Source of the DNA: [Bacillus] selenitireducens MLS10 | GTDB lineage: Bacteria; Bacillota; Bacilli; Bacillales; Salisediminibacteriaceae | Assembly: GCF_000093085.1 (NCBI RefSeq) | Contig: NC_014219.1 | Coordinates: forward strand, 1,976,384 to 2,040,383 | Direction of reading: 5' to 3' | Length of the DNA: 64,000 nucleotides | Shown here: positions 39,284 through 48,610 of the stretch, piece by piece | How positions within the stretch are numbered: the stretch's first letter is position 1 | How the letters are laid out: each line of letters starts with the position of its first letter | Translations under genes and position numbers: made by a program | The notes under the pieces: generated by a model | What the model was told of the DNA's origin: nothing | Database searches by the model: none | Seen by the model: only the letters and a program-made list of their open reading frames with translations

Positions 39284-40822
39284 ATGGAAGAAGTAATGAA
39301 TCAATTTGCAAGTTTGCAATTATTAAATCAATTTTGGATCTCACTGTTTTTAATCATTCCGATGGTGTTGATCAGCCGGACCGTTGTGGCAGGTACACGA
39401 TATTCGCCAATTCTGATTATTGTAATTTTCGGCCTTTCTATGGGATTCATTCTTGTGGAAACGGGCGTATCTGAGCCTGGATTGCCAGATTTTCCAATGA
39501 TTAACCTGATTGCAGCTACTACGATTATCGCACTTGTCGTCACTTTTTTCGTTGGTGGACAGGAATTACGCAAGATTTTTTCGAATAAAGAATTGAAAAT
39601 GGACGAAATGGTTACTCCATCCATGGAAGAGGCGGTTCTGGGAACGAATCGTACACAGCTAGTAATGATTATCCGGTCTTTTTTTCTCCTGATCGGTCTA
39701 GAGGGTTTGTTTCGCGTACTCGTTGGAAGCGGATTGAGCAGCTTAAGTGATGTGTATGCACTGATTGCCTATATAGGGCTTGTGGGTGCGGTTATTTTTA
39801 TTGACAACAAGGCTACGATCACGAATAAGTCCCTCTACATACGTAAAGGTCTGATCGAGATGGTTATGATTGTTGTGGTACTCTTCATCGCATTTCATGT
39901 GGCGATGTGGATTGAACCGACGGTGGCATTGCCTCAAATCTTTTTTGCCATGTTGATTTCAGCAGCAATCGGTGCGATTTTTTATAATTGGTCATATGGA
40001 CCAACCATTAAAGCGCTTCTTTTCGCCGGAATTCCAGTCGTCCTTGCCGGGAACTTCATGGTCGGTGGATCAAGAATATCGGATGCTTTTGAAATTGATG
40101 GCATGAACGCTGTATTAGCCTATGGCTTTTTCGGTCAGTTATTCTGGATGTTTGGCGGAATTGCATTGCTGATTTTCTTTGCAAAAACAAATCATGTGAG
40201 AAATCTCGCTCCTGGTATGGCCGGGGCTTTATCACACTCAGGTTTGACGGGTGCCTGTACAGCAGGTGACCTCGGAAACCAGGCTGCAAAGCGAGCACCG
40301 ATCATGATTAATATCCCGTTCTTCGGTCATGTTTTCGTCTTCTCTGTATTGGCTATCAGCGCAGAGCAGGGCTCCCTGATGTTACTGCCTGCAGCCTTGA
40401 TTGTTATTACAGGTGTTGGATTGACGATTTTAGCACTTCGCAATTTGGGTAAGGCAAAGGGGCAGGACAACGTCGAGGTGAAGGCCCTGATGCAGTTTTC
40501 CTTCGGCTGGCAGCTTGTAGCTGTCTTCGGCGGACTTGTTCTTCTCAGCATGAGTGCGATGCCTTTTGACTACGGCGGTATGGCGCAGGCATCAGCCATT
40601 TCACACTTTGGTTTATTTGCCGCAATTCAGGAAGGGATGCTTGGAGCAGAGGCAGCAGCATTGATTCCATTTATCTTTTCAATGCCTTTCCTCGTTCATC
40701 CGGTCGTATTTTTCATGTTTGGTAAAGCGATGAAAAATGATGGATTAATGCCGATCAGGACCGTTTACACACTGGCTGCTATCGGGATTATCGGTGTCTT
40801 GACTGCGGTATTCATTTTTTAA
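39284..40822 (+). CDS. Polytopic inner-membrane protein of unknown function
   Basis: 512 residues, very hydrophobic, around 12-14 likely transmembrane segments spread over the whole length; ATG 39284 with GGGAGG upstream. Short cytoplasmic-looking loop at about 90-115 (rich in E/K/M) and a glycine-rich stretch with GALSHSGLTGACTAGDLG near residues 315-335. It resembles a transporter, but I do not recognise the family. It stands alone between terminators, between spoVS and the korAB operon. Function not assigned. Confidence 0.85.
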   Translation: MEEVMNQFASLQLLNQFWISLFLIIPMVLISRTVVAGTRYSPILIIVIFGLSMGFILVETGVSEPGLPDFPMINLIAATTIIALVVTFFVGGQELRKIFSNKELKMDEMVTPSMEEAVLGTNRTQLVMIIRSFFLLIGLEGLFRVLVGSGLSSLSDVYALIAYIGLVGAVIFIDNKATITNKSLYIRKGLIEMVMIVVVLFIAFHVAMWIEPTVALPQIFFAMLISAAIGAIFYNWSYGPTIKALLFAGIPVVLAGNFMVGGSRISDAFEIDGMNAVLAYGFFGQLFWMFGGIALLIFFAKTNHVRNLAPGMAGALSHSGLTGACTAGDLGNQAAKRAPIMINIPFFGHVFVFSVLAISAEQGSLMLLPAALIVITGVGLTILALRNLGKAKGQDNVEVKALMQFSFGWQLVAVFGGLVLLSMSAMPFDYGGMAQASAISHFGLFAAIQEGMLGAEAAALIPFIFSMPFLVHPVVFFMFGKAMKNDGLMPIRTVYTLAAIGIIGVLTAVFIF

Positions 40823-40833
40823 TCACTATTTTG

Positions 40834-40866
40834 ACACAGCTTGATTTTTCAAGCTGTGTTTTCTTT
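40834..40866 (+). terminator. Intrinsic terminator after the membrane protein
   Basis: ACACAGCTTGA (40834-40844) / TCAAGCTGTGT (40849-40859), TTTT loop, then TTTCTTTTC. Confidence 0.92.
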
Positions 40867-40901
40867 TCTCTTCTTTCACAAAATCCCCGTCATTTCAATC
40901 A

Positions 40902-40915
40902 TGTAAGCGCTAAAT
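40902..40915 (+). promoter_or_regulatory. Candidate catabolite-responsive (cre) site upstream of korA
   Basis: TGTAAGCGCTAAAT matches the CcpA consensus TGWAANCGNTNWCA at all fixed positions except the last two. It lies about 50 bp before the -10. Confidence 0.35.
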
Positions 40916-40931
40916 GAAAGAATATTCGATC

Positions 40932-40960
40932 TTATAAAAGTGTGAAAGTTATGTTACAAT
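40932..40960 (+). promoter_or_regulatory. Promoter of korAB
   Basis: TTATAA (40932-40937), 17-bp spacer, TACAAT (40955-40960) with a TG extended -10. The transcript would have an unusually long 5' leader of about 170 nt. Confidence 0.55.
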
Positions 40961-40982
40961 ATAGTTGTGTTTAATTGATAAC

Positions 40983-41013
40983 GTGCACAAATGCACAGGG
41001 GTGCATTTTGCAC
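40983..41013 (+). promoter_or_regulatory. Hairpin in the korAB leader
   Basis: GTGCACAAATGCAC (40983-40996) / GTGCATTTTGCAC (41001-41013) pairs over 13 bp with one bulged base and an AGGG loop. It lies in the leader, well upstream of the coding start. Not a terminator (no T-run). Confidence 0.5.
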
Positions 41014-41138
41014 ATATTATTGTGAGGTGTTCGATCGATTTGATTTCATCTCGTTTCATCCAAGCATTACATATCTAAGGATTGTATTTCAAAATCTAAG
41101 CCGTTGATGTGTGCGGCAAATGACAAGGGGTGTCTTTC

Positions 41139-42893
41139 ATGATTAATCAACTTTCCTGGAAAGTTGGGGGTCAGCAAGGTGAAGGTATCGAAAGTACAGG
41201 TGAAATTTTTTCCATGGCATTAAATCGCAAAGGTTATTACCTTTACGGGTACCGCCATTTTTCTTCTAGAATTAAGGGGGGGCATACGAATAATAAAATT
41301 CGTGTGAGTACGTATAATATCAATTCAATTTCCGATGATCTGGATATTCTTGTTGCATTTGATCAGGAAACCATTGATGTAAACCATCATGAGCTTGTGG
41401 ATGGCGGCGTTATTTTGGCGGACAGTAAATTTGGTCCGAAGCTGCCTGAAGGGTGTAATGGCCATTTATATCCGGTTCCATTTACCGAAATAGCATCTGA
41501 ACTCGGCACCTCTCTTATGAAAAACATGGTTGCTGTAGGTGCATCCGGAGCGCTGCTCGGATTGAAATCAGATATTTTCTATTCAGTCGTAGAACAGATT
41601 TTTGCAAAAAAAGGGTCTTCTGTTGTTGAAAAGAACATGGAAGCGATCCGAGCCGGGATGAAGTACTTTGAAGATTCGCGTGACGCGAGTCTTGGTGATT
41701 ATACACTTGAAGAAGCAGATGGTGAGAATCGCCTGTTTATGATCGGGAACGATGCCATTGCTCTCGGTTCACTTGCCGGTGGCGCTAGATTTATGCCGGC
41801 CTATCCGATCACCCCGGCTTCAGAAATCATGGAGTACTTAATCAAAAAGCTTCCTGAGTATGGCGGAACCGTCATTCAGACGGAGGATGAAATTGCTGCC
41901 TGTACCATGGCAATCGGTGCAAACTATGCGGGTGTCCGTACATTGACCGCCTCTTCGGGACCGGGTCTCTCGCTGATGATGGAGGCGATTGGACTCAGCG
42001 GGATTACAGAAGTACCGCTTGTGATTGTGGATACACAGCGCGGTGGACCTTCTACAGGCCTTCCGACAAAGCAGGAACAGTCTGATGTACTTGCGATGAT
42101 CCACGGCACACACGGGGAGATTCCTAAAGTGGTCATGGCACCATCGAGTGTTGAAGAGGGTTTCTATGATGCGGTTGAGGCGTTCAATATCGCTGAAGAA
42201 TATCAGGTGCCAGTTATTTTGATGACGGATCTTGCTTTGTCACTGGGTAAGCAGACCGTTGACCCGCTTGATTATGACCGTATTGAAATTCGTCGTGGTA
42301 AACTGATCAACGAGGAATTGCCTGAACTTGAAAACGGTCAGTATTATCACCGTTATGAAGTAACGGAAGACGGCGTTTCGCCACGTCCGATTCCTGGTAT
42401 GAAAAATGGCTTGCATCACGTTACGGGTGTTGAACATAACGAACAAGGCAAACCTTCTGAAAGTCCTGAAAACAGACAGGCTCAAATGGACAAGCGTCTT
42501 CGTAAATTAAATACTCTGAAAGACACATTCCATGAGCCGATCAAAAAGTATGAGAATCACGATGAGGCAGATCTTCTTGTTATCGGCATTAACTCAACGA
42601 GAGGGACGATCCAGGAAATGATTCCGCGTCTTGAAGCAGACGGGATCAAAGTGAATCAGGCGCAGCTCAGACTTCTTCATCCATTCCCATCAGAAGAATT
42701 ACAGGAAATGATCGATAAAGTAAAGAAAGTCGTTGTTATTGAAAATAATGCAACAGGTCAGATCCGCCAGCTTGTAAAACTGAATACAAATGCCGGCGAG
42801 GTGCAGTCAATTCTAAAATATGACGGAAATCCGTTTTTGCCTGCAGAGTTACACAATAAATGTAAGGAGCTGTTCAGCTATGGCAACGTTTAA
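41139..42893 (+). CDS. korA: 2-oxoacid:ferredoxin oxidoreductase, fused gamma/alpha subunit
   Basis: Catalytic subunit of a thiamine diphosphate-dependent enzyme that oxidatively decarboxylates 2-oxoacids (usually 2-oxoglutarate) with ferredoxin. 584 residues from ATG 41139 (AAGGGG upstream). Gamma-type domain first (VGGQQGEGIESTGEIF near 8, FSSRIKGGHTNNKIR), then the alpha domain with ARFMPAYPITPASEIMEYL near 220 and GPGLSLMMEAIGLSG near 275. Overlaps korB by 14 nt. Whether the substrate is 2-oxoglutarate or another 2-oxoacid cannot be told from sequence. Confidence 0.92.
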   Translation: MINQLSWKVGGQQGEGIESTGEIFSMALNRKGYYLYGYRHFSSRIKGGHTNNKIRVSTYNINSISDDLDILVAFDQETIDVNHHELVDGGVILADSKFGPKLPEGCNGHLYPVPFTEIASELGTSLMKNMVAVGASGALLGLKSDIFYSVVEQIFAKKGSSVVEKNMEAIRAGMKYFEDSRDASLGDYTLEEADGENRLFMIGNDAIALGSLAGGARFMPAYPITPASEIMEYLIKKLPEYGGTVIQTEDEIAACTMAIGANYAGVRTLTASSGPGLSLMMEAIGLSGITEVPLVIVDTQRGGPSTGLPTKQEQSDVLAMIHGTHGEIPKVVMAPSSVEEGFYDAVEAFNIAEEYQVPVILMTDLALSLGKQTVDPLDYDRIEIRRGKLINEELPELENGQYYHRYEVTEDGVSPRPIPGMKNGLHHVTGVEHNEQGKPSESPENRQAQMDKRLRKLNTLKDTFHEPIKKYENHDEADLLVIGINSTRGTIQEMIPRLEADGIKVNQAQLRLLHPFPSEELQEMIDKVKKVVVIENNATGQIRQLVKLNTNAGEVQSILKYDGNPFLPAELHNKCKELFSYGNV

Positions 42894-43746
42894 AGACTTC
42901 AGAAATAATGTAAAGCCAAACTGGTGTCCAGGTTGCGGAGATTTCTCCGTCCAGGCAGCGATACAGAGAGCTGCAGCAAATGTAGGCATCGTTCCTGAGG
43001 AGCTTGCAGTTGTATCTGGTATCGGGTGTTCAGGGCGGATTTCCGGTTATATTAACTCATACGGACTCCACGGCATTCACGGCCGGTCGTTACCGATTGC
43101 ACAGGGTGTGAAGATGGCAAACCGTGATTTGACGGTGATCGCTTCCGGTGGTGACGGTGATGGATTTGCAATCGGCATGGGTCATACCGTGCACGCTATT
43201 CGCAGAAATATTGATGTGACTTATATCGTGATGGATAACCAGATTTACGGTTTGACGAAAGGGCAGACTTCGCCAAGAAGTGCGATGGGATTCAAAACAA
43301 AAAGTACCCCGGCAGGGTCAATTGAAACATCACTCAGTGTCATGGAACTGGCACTGACGGCTGGTGCAACATTTGTGGCCCAAAGTTTCTCCAGTGATCT
43401 TAAAGAATTGACATCGCTCATTGAAAAAGGGATTGAACATAAAGGGTTCTCATTGATCAATGTGTTCAGCCCGTGTGTAACATTTAACAAAATCAATACC
43501 TACGATTGGTTTAAAGAAAATCTTGTTTCTCTTGGAACCATCGAAGACTATAACCCTAATAATCGTATCAGTGCCATGAATACTCTGATGGAGCATAACG
43601 GGCTTGTAACAGGATTGATCTACCAGGATCTTGAGAAGCCATCCTATGAAAATCTTGTACATGGTTTCAAAGAAGAGGGTCTTTCAAAGCAAAATATTGA
43701 ACTTGAACAAGATCAGTTTGAAGATCTCGTTGCAGAATTTAAATAA
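42880..43746 (+). CDS. korB: 2-oxoacid:ferredoxin oxidoreductase beta subunit
   Basis: TPP- and [4Fe-4S]-binding partner of KorA. 288 residues from ATG 42880 (AAGGAG upstream; the longer frame start lies well inside korA and has no site). PNWCPGCGDFSVQ near residue 11 holds cluster cysteines; TPP motif GGDGDGFAIGMGH near 88 and DNQIYGLTKGQTSP near 117. Ends at a terminator, making korAB a two-gene operon. Confidence 0.94.
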   Translation: MATFKDFRNNVKPNWCPGCGDFSVQAAIQRAAANVGIVPEELAVVSGIGCSGRISGYINSYGLHGIHGRSLPIAQGVKMANRDLTVIASGGDGDGFAIGMGHTVHAIRRNIDVTYIVMDNQIYGLTKGQTSPRSAMGFKTKSTPAGSIETSLSVMELALTAGATFVAQSFSSDLKELTSLIEKGIEHKGFSLINVFSPCVTFNKINTYDWFKENLVSLGTIEDYNPNNRISAMNTLMEHNGLVTGLIYQDLEKPSYENLVHGFKEEGLSKQNIELEQDQFEDLVAEFK

Positions 43747-43769
43747 ACGATTTAAGGGATTGAAAAGAT

Positions 43770-43802
43770 ACCCGGCCGCTATGAGAGCGGTCGGGTGTTT
43801 TA
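43770..43802 (+). terminator. Intrinsic terminator of korAB
   Basis: ACCCGGCCGCT (43770-43780) / AGCGGTCGGGT (43786-43796) with one G-T pair, then GTTTT. Confidence 0.85.
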
Positions 43803-43901
43803 GTTTGAAACACGCTCGATTAGGCCGTTAATCAAGCATTTTTGAGTAAGCATCACTGTATACAAAGAAAATGTTCAATAATTTTCACTCGGAAATCAAA
43901 T

Positions 43902-43955
43902 GTCCACTGAGTGTGGACGGTACTATTTACGTGCACATTACTCCCGTGATAAACT
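43902..43955 (+). promoter_or_regulatory. Inverted repeat and possible promoter upstream of tdh
   Basis: GTCCAC (43902-43907) / GTGGAC (43913-43918) is a small perfect inverted repeat, and TTTACG (43926-43931) plus TAAACT (43950-43955) with 18 bp between may be the promoter. An operator role for the repeat is inference. Confidence 0.35.
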
Positions 43956-43996
43956 GAAATAAGTAAAAGCAGTTACGTTTTAACAGAGGTGATTTT

Positions 43997-45037
43997 ATGC
44001 GAAAAGAAATGAAAGCGCTTGTAAAACATCGGTCGGGTCACGGCGCTGAGATGCAAATGGTCCCGATACCTGAAATCGGTCCGAAAGAAGTTCTGATAGA
44101 AGTGAAAGCAGCGTCTATCTGCGGGACAGATGTTCATATCTATGAATGGGACAGGTGGGCGGAGAGCCGTGTGAAACCACCTTATGTATTTGGGCACGAA
44201 TTTTCGGGGGTTGTAAAGGAAGTTGGGGATTTGGTCACGAATGTTAAACAGGGTGATCATGTATCCGCAGAGACACATATCGTTTGCGGTCACTGTCCTC
44301 AGTGTATGACAGGCAAAGCGCATATCTGTCAGGATACAAAGATCATTGGGGTTGACAGGGACGGCTGTTTTGCAGAGTATGTTTCTTTACCTGCAGAAAA
44401 TCTTTGGGTTAATGATCCCGACCTGCCTTTTGAGGAAGCAAGTATTCAAGAACCGTTTGGAAATGCAGTTCATACGGTTTTAGAGGGAGAAGTATCCGGG
44501 AAAACGGTGGCTGTCATCGGTTGTGGACCGATTGGTCTTATGGCTGTCGGTATCGCAAAGGCAAGCGGTGCATCCTCAGTCATTGCCTTTGATTTGAATC
44601 CGTACAGACTGGAGTTGGCGGGTCAGATGGGGGCGGATCATTTGATCCATTCCGGTGAACAGGACCCGCTGGATGAAGTGGATAAGCTTACCTCCGGTAA
44701 TGGCGTGGATGTGGTCTGTGAAATGAGCGGGCACCCCGTGGCGATGAATCAGGGATTTAAAATGGCAACCAATGGAGGGCGGGTTGCGGTATTGAGTCTG
44801 CCTTCAAAGCCCGTTGAAATCGATGTGACCAACGATATTGTCTTTAAAGGCTTGACCGTTCAGGGAATTACAGGACGAAAAATGTTTCAAACCTGGCAAC
44901 AGACAGCAGGGCTCTTAAGGTCAGGAAGAGTCGACGTGACACCGATGATGACTCATACCTTCCCCCTCGAGGAGTTTGAGAAGGGGTTTGATTTAATGAT
45001 CGAAGGAAACTGTGGGAAAGTTGTCCTTATTCCTTAA
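43997..45037 (+). CDS. tdh: L-threonine 3-dehydrogenase
   Basis: Zinc, NAD-dependent oxidation of threonine to 2-amino-3-ketobutyrate. 346 residues. Catalytic Zn region CGTDVHIYEWD (near 41) and GHEFSG; structural zinc lobe CGHCPQCMTGKAHIC near 97; Rossmann GCGPIGLMAVG near 175. The kbl gene downstream completes the threonine-to-glycine route. The first codon ATG follows a modest AGAGGTG site; a second in-frame ATG at 44009 is less likely. Confidence 0.94.
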   Translation: MRKEMKALVKHRSGHGAEMQMVPIPEIGPKEVLIEVKAASICGTDVHIYEWDRWAESRVKPPYVFGHEFSGVVKEVGDLVTNVKQGDHVSAETHIVCGHCPQCMTGKAHICQDTKIIGVDRDGCFAEYVSLPAENLWVNDPDLPFEEASIQEPFGNAVHTVLEGEVSGKTVAVIGCGPIGLMAVGIAKASGASSVIAFDLNPYRLELAGQMGADHLIHSGEQDPLDEVDKLTSGNGVDVVCEMSGHPVAMNQGFKMATNGGRVAVLSLPSKPVEIDVTNDIVFKGLTVQGITGRKMFQTWQQTAGLLRSGRVDVTPMMTHTFPLEEFEKGFDLMIEGNCGKVVLIP

Positions 45038-45229
45038 ACAATCCGGGATTAAACGAGTTAGTGGAATACGGGTGCCTCCAGGTACCGGAGATCGTAAATC
45101 AGTCATGGAACGTGTTAAAATGGAAGAGTACGATTACAGAAAGTTGCAAACGTGATGGCTCGGCTAATAACTTGTGTGAAGATCATCAATGTTTGAATAT
45201 TGTTATCATTTTACAGGGAGTGATGGTTT

Positions 45230-46411
45230 GTGAAGGGGTTTGAATATTTAGAGAAAGAGCTAGACCAGATGAGGCAAGACGGGGTGTTTCGTTCACTCGT
45301 GCCGCTTGAAACCGATCAGGATGCAGTGGTTTCCATTGATGGCAGGAGGGTGATACAGCTCTCTTCAAATAATTATCTAGGATTGACGAATCATCCGAGA
45401 CTGAAGCTCGCAGCGGTCCGTGCAGCGGATCAGTTTGGTGCAGGAACCGGAAGTGTCAGGACGATTGCAGGGACGTTTTCAATGCATGAAGATTTCGAGA
45501 AACAGCTTGCTGCTTTTAAACACACGGAGGCAGCACTTGTCTTCCAGTCAGGGTTTACGGCAAATCAAGCTGTTTTGGCTTCAATTTTGACAAAAGAAGA
45601 TGTCGTCATTTCCGATGAACTCAATCACGCATCCATTATTGATGGAATCCGATTAACAAAAGCAGCCAGAAAGATTTATAAGCATGTGGATTTGAATAGT
45701 CTTGAGGAAGCCCTTCAGGCATCTTCAGGTTATCGAAAGCGTCTCGTTGTCACTGACGGAGTGTTCAGTATGGATGGAAATATTGCACCATTGCCTGAGA
45801 TTGTGGAGCTGTGCGAGAAATATGATGCACTGATCATGGTGGATGATGCGCATGCCAGCGGTGTTCTCGGCGAAAACGGACGCGGAACGGTGAATCATTT
45901 CGGGCTCGACGGCAGGGTCCACATACAGGTAGGAACATTGAGTAAAGCAATTGGTGTACTTGGCGGTTACGTTGCTTCAACGAAAGCAGTGCGTGATTAC
46001 CTGATTCATAAAGGAAGACCGTTCTTATTCAGCACATCTCACCCTCCGACGGTCACTGCTGCTTGCCAGGAAGCGATTCAGGTCCTTATCGATGAGCCGG
46101 AACGAATTGAACGCCTCTGGTACAACACGGAGTATTTCAAGAAAGGTTTACAGGAGCTGGGCTTTGATACGGGGAAGAGCAAGACGCCAATCACGCCTGT
46201 CATGGTAGGTGATGAAAAGAAGGCTCATCAGCTTTCTGACAAATTACTTCAATACGGGGTATTCGCCCAAGGCATCGCGTTTCCAACTGTGCAAAAAGGT
46301 CAGGCACGTGTGCGCACAATCGTCACGTCTGAACATACGGTTGAACTCCTCGACGAGGCATTGGAGGCATTTAAAAAAGCGGGACAGGAGATTGGAATCA
46401 TAACGGAATAA
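45230..46411 (+). CDS. kbl: 2-amino-3-ketobutyrate CoA ligase (glycine C-acetyltransferase)
   Basis: PLP enzyme that cleaves 2-amino-3-ketobutyrate with CoA to glycine and acetyl-CoA. 393 residues, GTG start at 45230 with GGGAG upstream. Family motifs: SSNNYLGL near 44, HASIIDG near 127, [10 protein letters not shown] near 205 and the PLP Lys in [13 protein letters not shown] near 235. BioF is a close relative, but adjacency to tdh (192 bp upstream) favours Kbl. The 192-bp gap has no supported gene. Confidence 0.92.
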   Translation: MKGFEYLEKELDQMRQDGVFRSLVPLETDQDAVVSIDGRRVIQLSSNNYLGLTNHPRLKLAAVRAADQFGAGTGSVRTIAGTFSMHEDFEKQLAAFKHTEAALVFQSGFTANQAVLASILTKEDVVISDELNHASIIDGIRLTKAARKIYKHVDLNSLEEALQASSGYRKRLVVTDGVFSMDGNIAPLPEIVELCEKYDALIMVDDAHASGVLGENGRGTVNHFGLDGRVHIQVGTLSKAIGVLGGYVASTKAVRDYLIHKGRPFLFSTSHPPTVTAACQEAIQVLIDEPERIERLWYNTEYFKKGLQELGFDTGKSKTPITPVMVGDEKKAHQLSDKLLQYGVFAQGIAFPTVQKGQARVRTIVTSEHTVELLDEALEAFKKAGQEIGIITE

Positions 46412-46418
46412 CAAATCA

Positions 46419-46456
46419 TGGAGGACCGGCGAAATCGTCTGTCCTCCACGGTTGTT
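46419..46456 (+). terminator. Possible terminator after kbl
   Basis: TGGAGGAC (46419-46426) / GTCCTCCA (46441-46448) with a 14-nt loop and TTGTTTA after it. Confidence 0.5.
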
Positions 46457-46520
46457 TATTGAGGTTTTTACCGATATAATGCAGAGTGATAAACTGTTTC
46501 AAAAAGGAGTTCAGATACGA

Positions 46521-48071
46521 ATGAATGAAGAGCAAAGGAAGTATCAGGAGATTACTGTGGAACAAACATCGTCTGCGGACAAAAAATCCGGCCAGGCGAA
46601 AGATTATTCCCAGTATTTTCAGGCGACCTATCAGCCGCCTGATTTAAAAAGTGCAAAGAAACGTGGGAAAGAAGATGTCTTTGTCCATTATGATTTTGAG
46701 ATCCCTGAAGATATGGCAAACATTGGACGAGGGAAGAAATTCCTGATTCGCACATACGGCTGCCAGATGAATGAACATGATTCAGAAAACATGGCGGGCA
46801 TACTTCTTGAAATGGGTTTTGAATCAACTGTCAATCAGGATGAGGCTGACGTCATTCTTTTGAATACGTGCGCAATCAGAGAGAATGCAGAAAACAAAGT
46901 GTTTGGAGAAATTGGAAACCTCAAGGTGATGAAAAGGGAAAACCCGGGATTGATTGTTGGGGTTTGCGGTTGTATGTCTCAGGAAGAAAGTGTTGTGAAC
47001 CGTATTCTGCAGAAACACCAGCATGTCGACCTGATATTTGGAACCCATAATATTCACCGTTTACCTGAACTAATTAAAAACGCCATATTCAGTAAGGAAA
47101 TGATCGTTGAAGTCTGGTCACAAGAAGGGGATATTATTGAGAATATGCCCCGTGCGAGAAAAGGTCAGTTCCAGGGGTGGGTCAATATCATGTACGGATG
47201 TGATAAGTTTTGCACGTACTGTATCGTTCCGTTCACCAGGGGAAAAGAACGAAGCAGACGACCTGAAGATGTGATTGAAGAGGTTCGGCATTTGGCACGT
47301 AACGGATATAAGGAAATTACGTTGCTCGGACAGAACGTGAATGCATACGGAAAAGACCTTCTTGACAGTTCCTACCGGCTTGCAGACTTGTTGGATGATA
47401 TCCGGGATATCGGAATTCCGAGAGTCCGTTTTACGACAAGTCACCCTTGGGATTTTGATGACGAGCTTATCGACGTAATTGCAAAGGGCGGTAATATGAT
47501 GGAGCATATTCATCTGCCTGTTCAAAGCGGAAATAATGATGTCCTCAAAATCATGAACCGTAAATACACGCGGGAAGAGTATGTGGCGCTCGCTGATAAA
47601 ATCAAAGAAAAAATTCCTCACGCTACTTTAACGACAGATATCATTGTCGGATATCCGAATGAAACCGAAGAACAGTTCCAGGACACATTAAGTCTTGTTA
47701 AGGAAATGGCTTTTGATGCGGCCTACACCTATGTCTACTCTGCAAGGGAAGGCACGCCTGCAGCAGCGATGGAGGATGATGTGCCTAAAGAAGTGAAAAA
47801 AGACCGCTTGCAGAGACTCAACGAGGTGGTTAACAGGCATTCAGCCATGAGTAATGAAAGAATGAGAGACCGGACTGTTGAAGTACTTGTTGAAGGGGAA
47901 AGCAAGAAGAATCCCGATGTTCTTATGGGGCGAACACGTACAAACAAATTAGTCAATTTCAAGGCACCGAAATCGGTGATTGGGGAGTTGGTTTACGTAA
48001 AAATTACAGATGCCAAGTCTTGGTCATTAAATGGTGAACTGGTATCTGAAGCGGAGGTGGCTCAGCTGTGA
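46521..48071 (+). CDS. miaB: tRNA-2-methylthio-N6-isopentenyladenosine-37 synthase MiaB
   Basis: Radical SAM methylthiotransferase that modifies i6A37 in tRNAs, after MiaA. 516 residues from ATG 46521 (AAAGGAG upstream). Three N-terminal cluster cysteines ([30 protein letters not shown]), radical SAM CxxxCxxC ([17 protein letters not shown]), then TRAM domain at the C-terminus. Overlaps ymcA by 4 nt (GTGA). The substrate enzyme miaA is also in this window. Confidence 0.97.
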   Translation: MNEEQRKYQEITVEQTSSADKKSGQAKDYSQYFQATYQPPDLKSAKKRGKEDVFVHYDFEIPEDMANIGRGKKFLIRTYGCQMNEHDSENMAGILLEMGFESTVNQDEADVILLNTCAIRENAENKVFGEIGNLKVMKRENPGLIVGVCGCMSQEESVVNRILQKHQHVDLIFGTHNIHRLPELIKNAIFSKEMIVEVWSQEGDIIENMPRARKGQFQGWVNIMYGCDKFCTYCIVPFTRGKERSRRPEDVIEEVRHLARNGYKEITLLGQNVNAYGKDLLDSSYRLADLLDDIRDIGIPRVRFTTSHPWDFDDELIDVIAKGGNMMEHIHLPVQSGNNDVLKIMNRKYTREEYVALADKIKEKIPHATLTTDIIVGYPNETEEQFQDTLSLVKEMAFDAAYTYVYSAREGTPAAAMEDDVPKEVKKDRLQRLNEVVNRHSAMSNERMRDRTVEVLVEGESKKNPDVLMGRTRTNKLVNFKAPKSVIGELVYVKITDAKSWSLNGELVSEAEVAQL

Positions 48072-48502
48072 GCGAATACTATACGAAACAGGAGATCCTG
48101 AATAAAGCCAGAGAATTGGCCGGTATGATTGCTGAGACGGAAGAAGTGGATTTCTTTAAACGTGCAGAAGGTCAGATCAATCAGCATCTGAAGGTGCAGC
48201 AAATCATCGGGCAGATCAAGAAACTGCAAAAAGAAGCTGTCAACCTGAAGCATTACGGTAAAACAGAGGCATTAAAGGAAACGGACGCCAAAATTGACGC
48301 TCTTCAGGATGAACTGGATGAAATCCCGCTTGTACAGGAGTTCAAACAGTCACAAGGAGAAGTGAATGATTTATTGCAAATGGTCAGTCATGCGATTTCG
48401 AATACGGTAACAAATAAGATCATTGAATCAACCGGCGGCGATCTCCTGGCAGGAACGACGACGAAAAGCCCGTTTACCATGATCAACACTAAGGATAGCT
48501 GA
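48068..48502 (+). CDS. ymcA: YmcA/RicA family regulatory protein
   Basis: 144-residue member of the YlbF/YmcA family, which with YlbF and YaaT forms the Ric complex affecting RNase Y maturation, biofilm and competence. GTG start overlapping the miaB stop. Mostly helical, with [18 protein letters not shown] near 28-45; no Cys is visible in the chain. A terminator follows, and the coat gene cotE that normally comes next is absent. Confidence 0.93.
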   Translation: MSEYYTKQEILNKARELAGMIAETEEVDFFKRAEGQINQHLKVQQIIGQIKKLQKEAVNLKHYGKTEALKETDAKIDALQDELDEIPLVQEFKQSQGEVNDLLQMVSHAISNTVTNKIIESTGGDLLAGTTTKSPFTMINTKDS

Positions 48503-48522
48503 ATTTAAACATGTCATATCTT

Positions 48523-48558
48523 GCTGCTTTCTCTCCAAGGGGAGAGGAGGCAGCTTTT
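48523..48558 (+). terminator. Intrinsic terminator of ymcA
   Basis: GCTGCTTTCTCTCC (48523-48536) / GGAGAGGAGGCAGC (48541-48554) with two G-T pairs, AAGG loop, then TTTT. Confidence 0.85.
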
Positions 48559-48610
48559 ATGACACTTCCTGACGACTCCTCTTTATTTCAGTTGAAGGCT
48601 GGCGATACAT

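Noticed and set aside
45061-45243. 60-codon frame between tdh and kbl
   Set aside because: No ribosome site, no family match and it runs into the kbl start; treated as noncoding leader.
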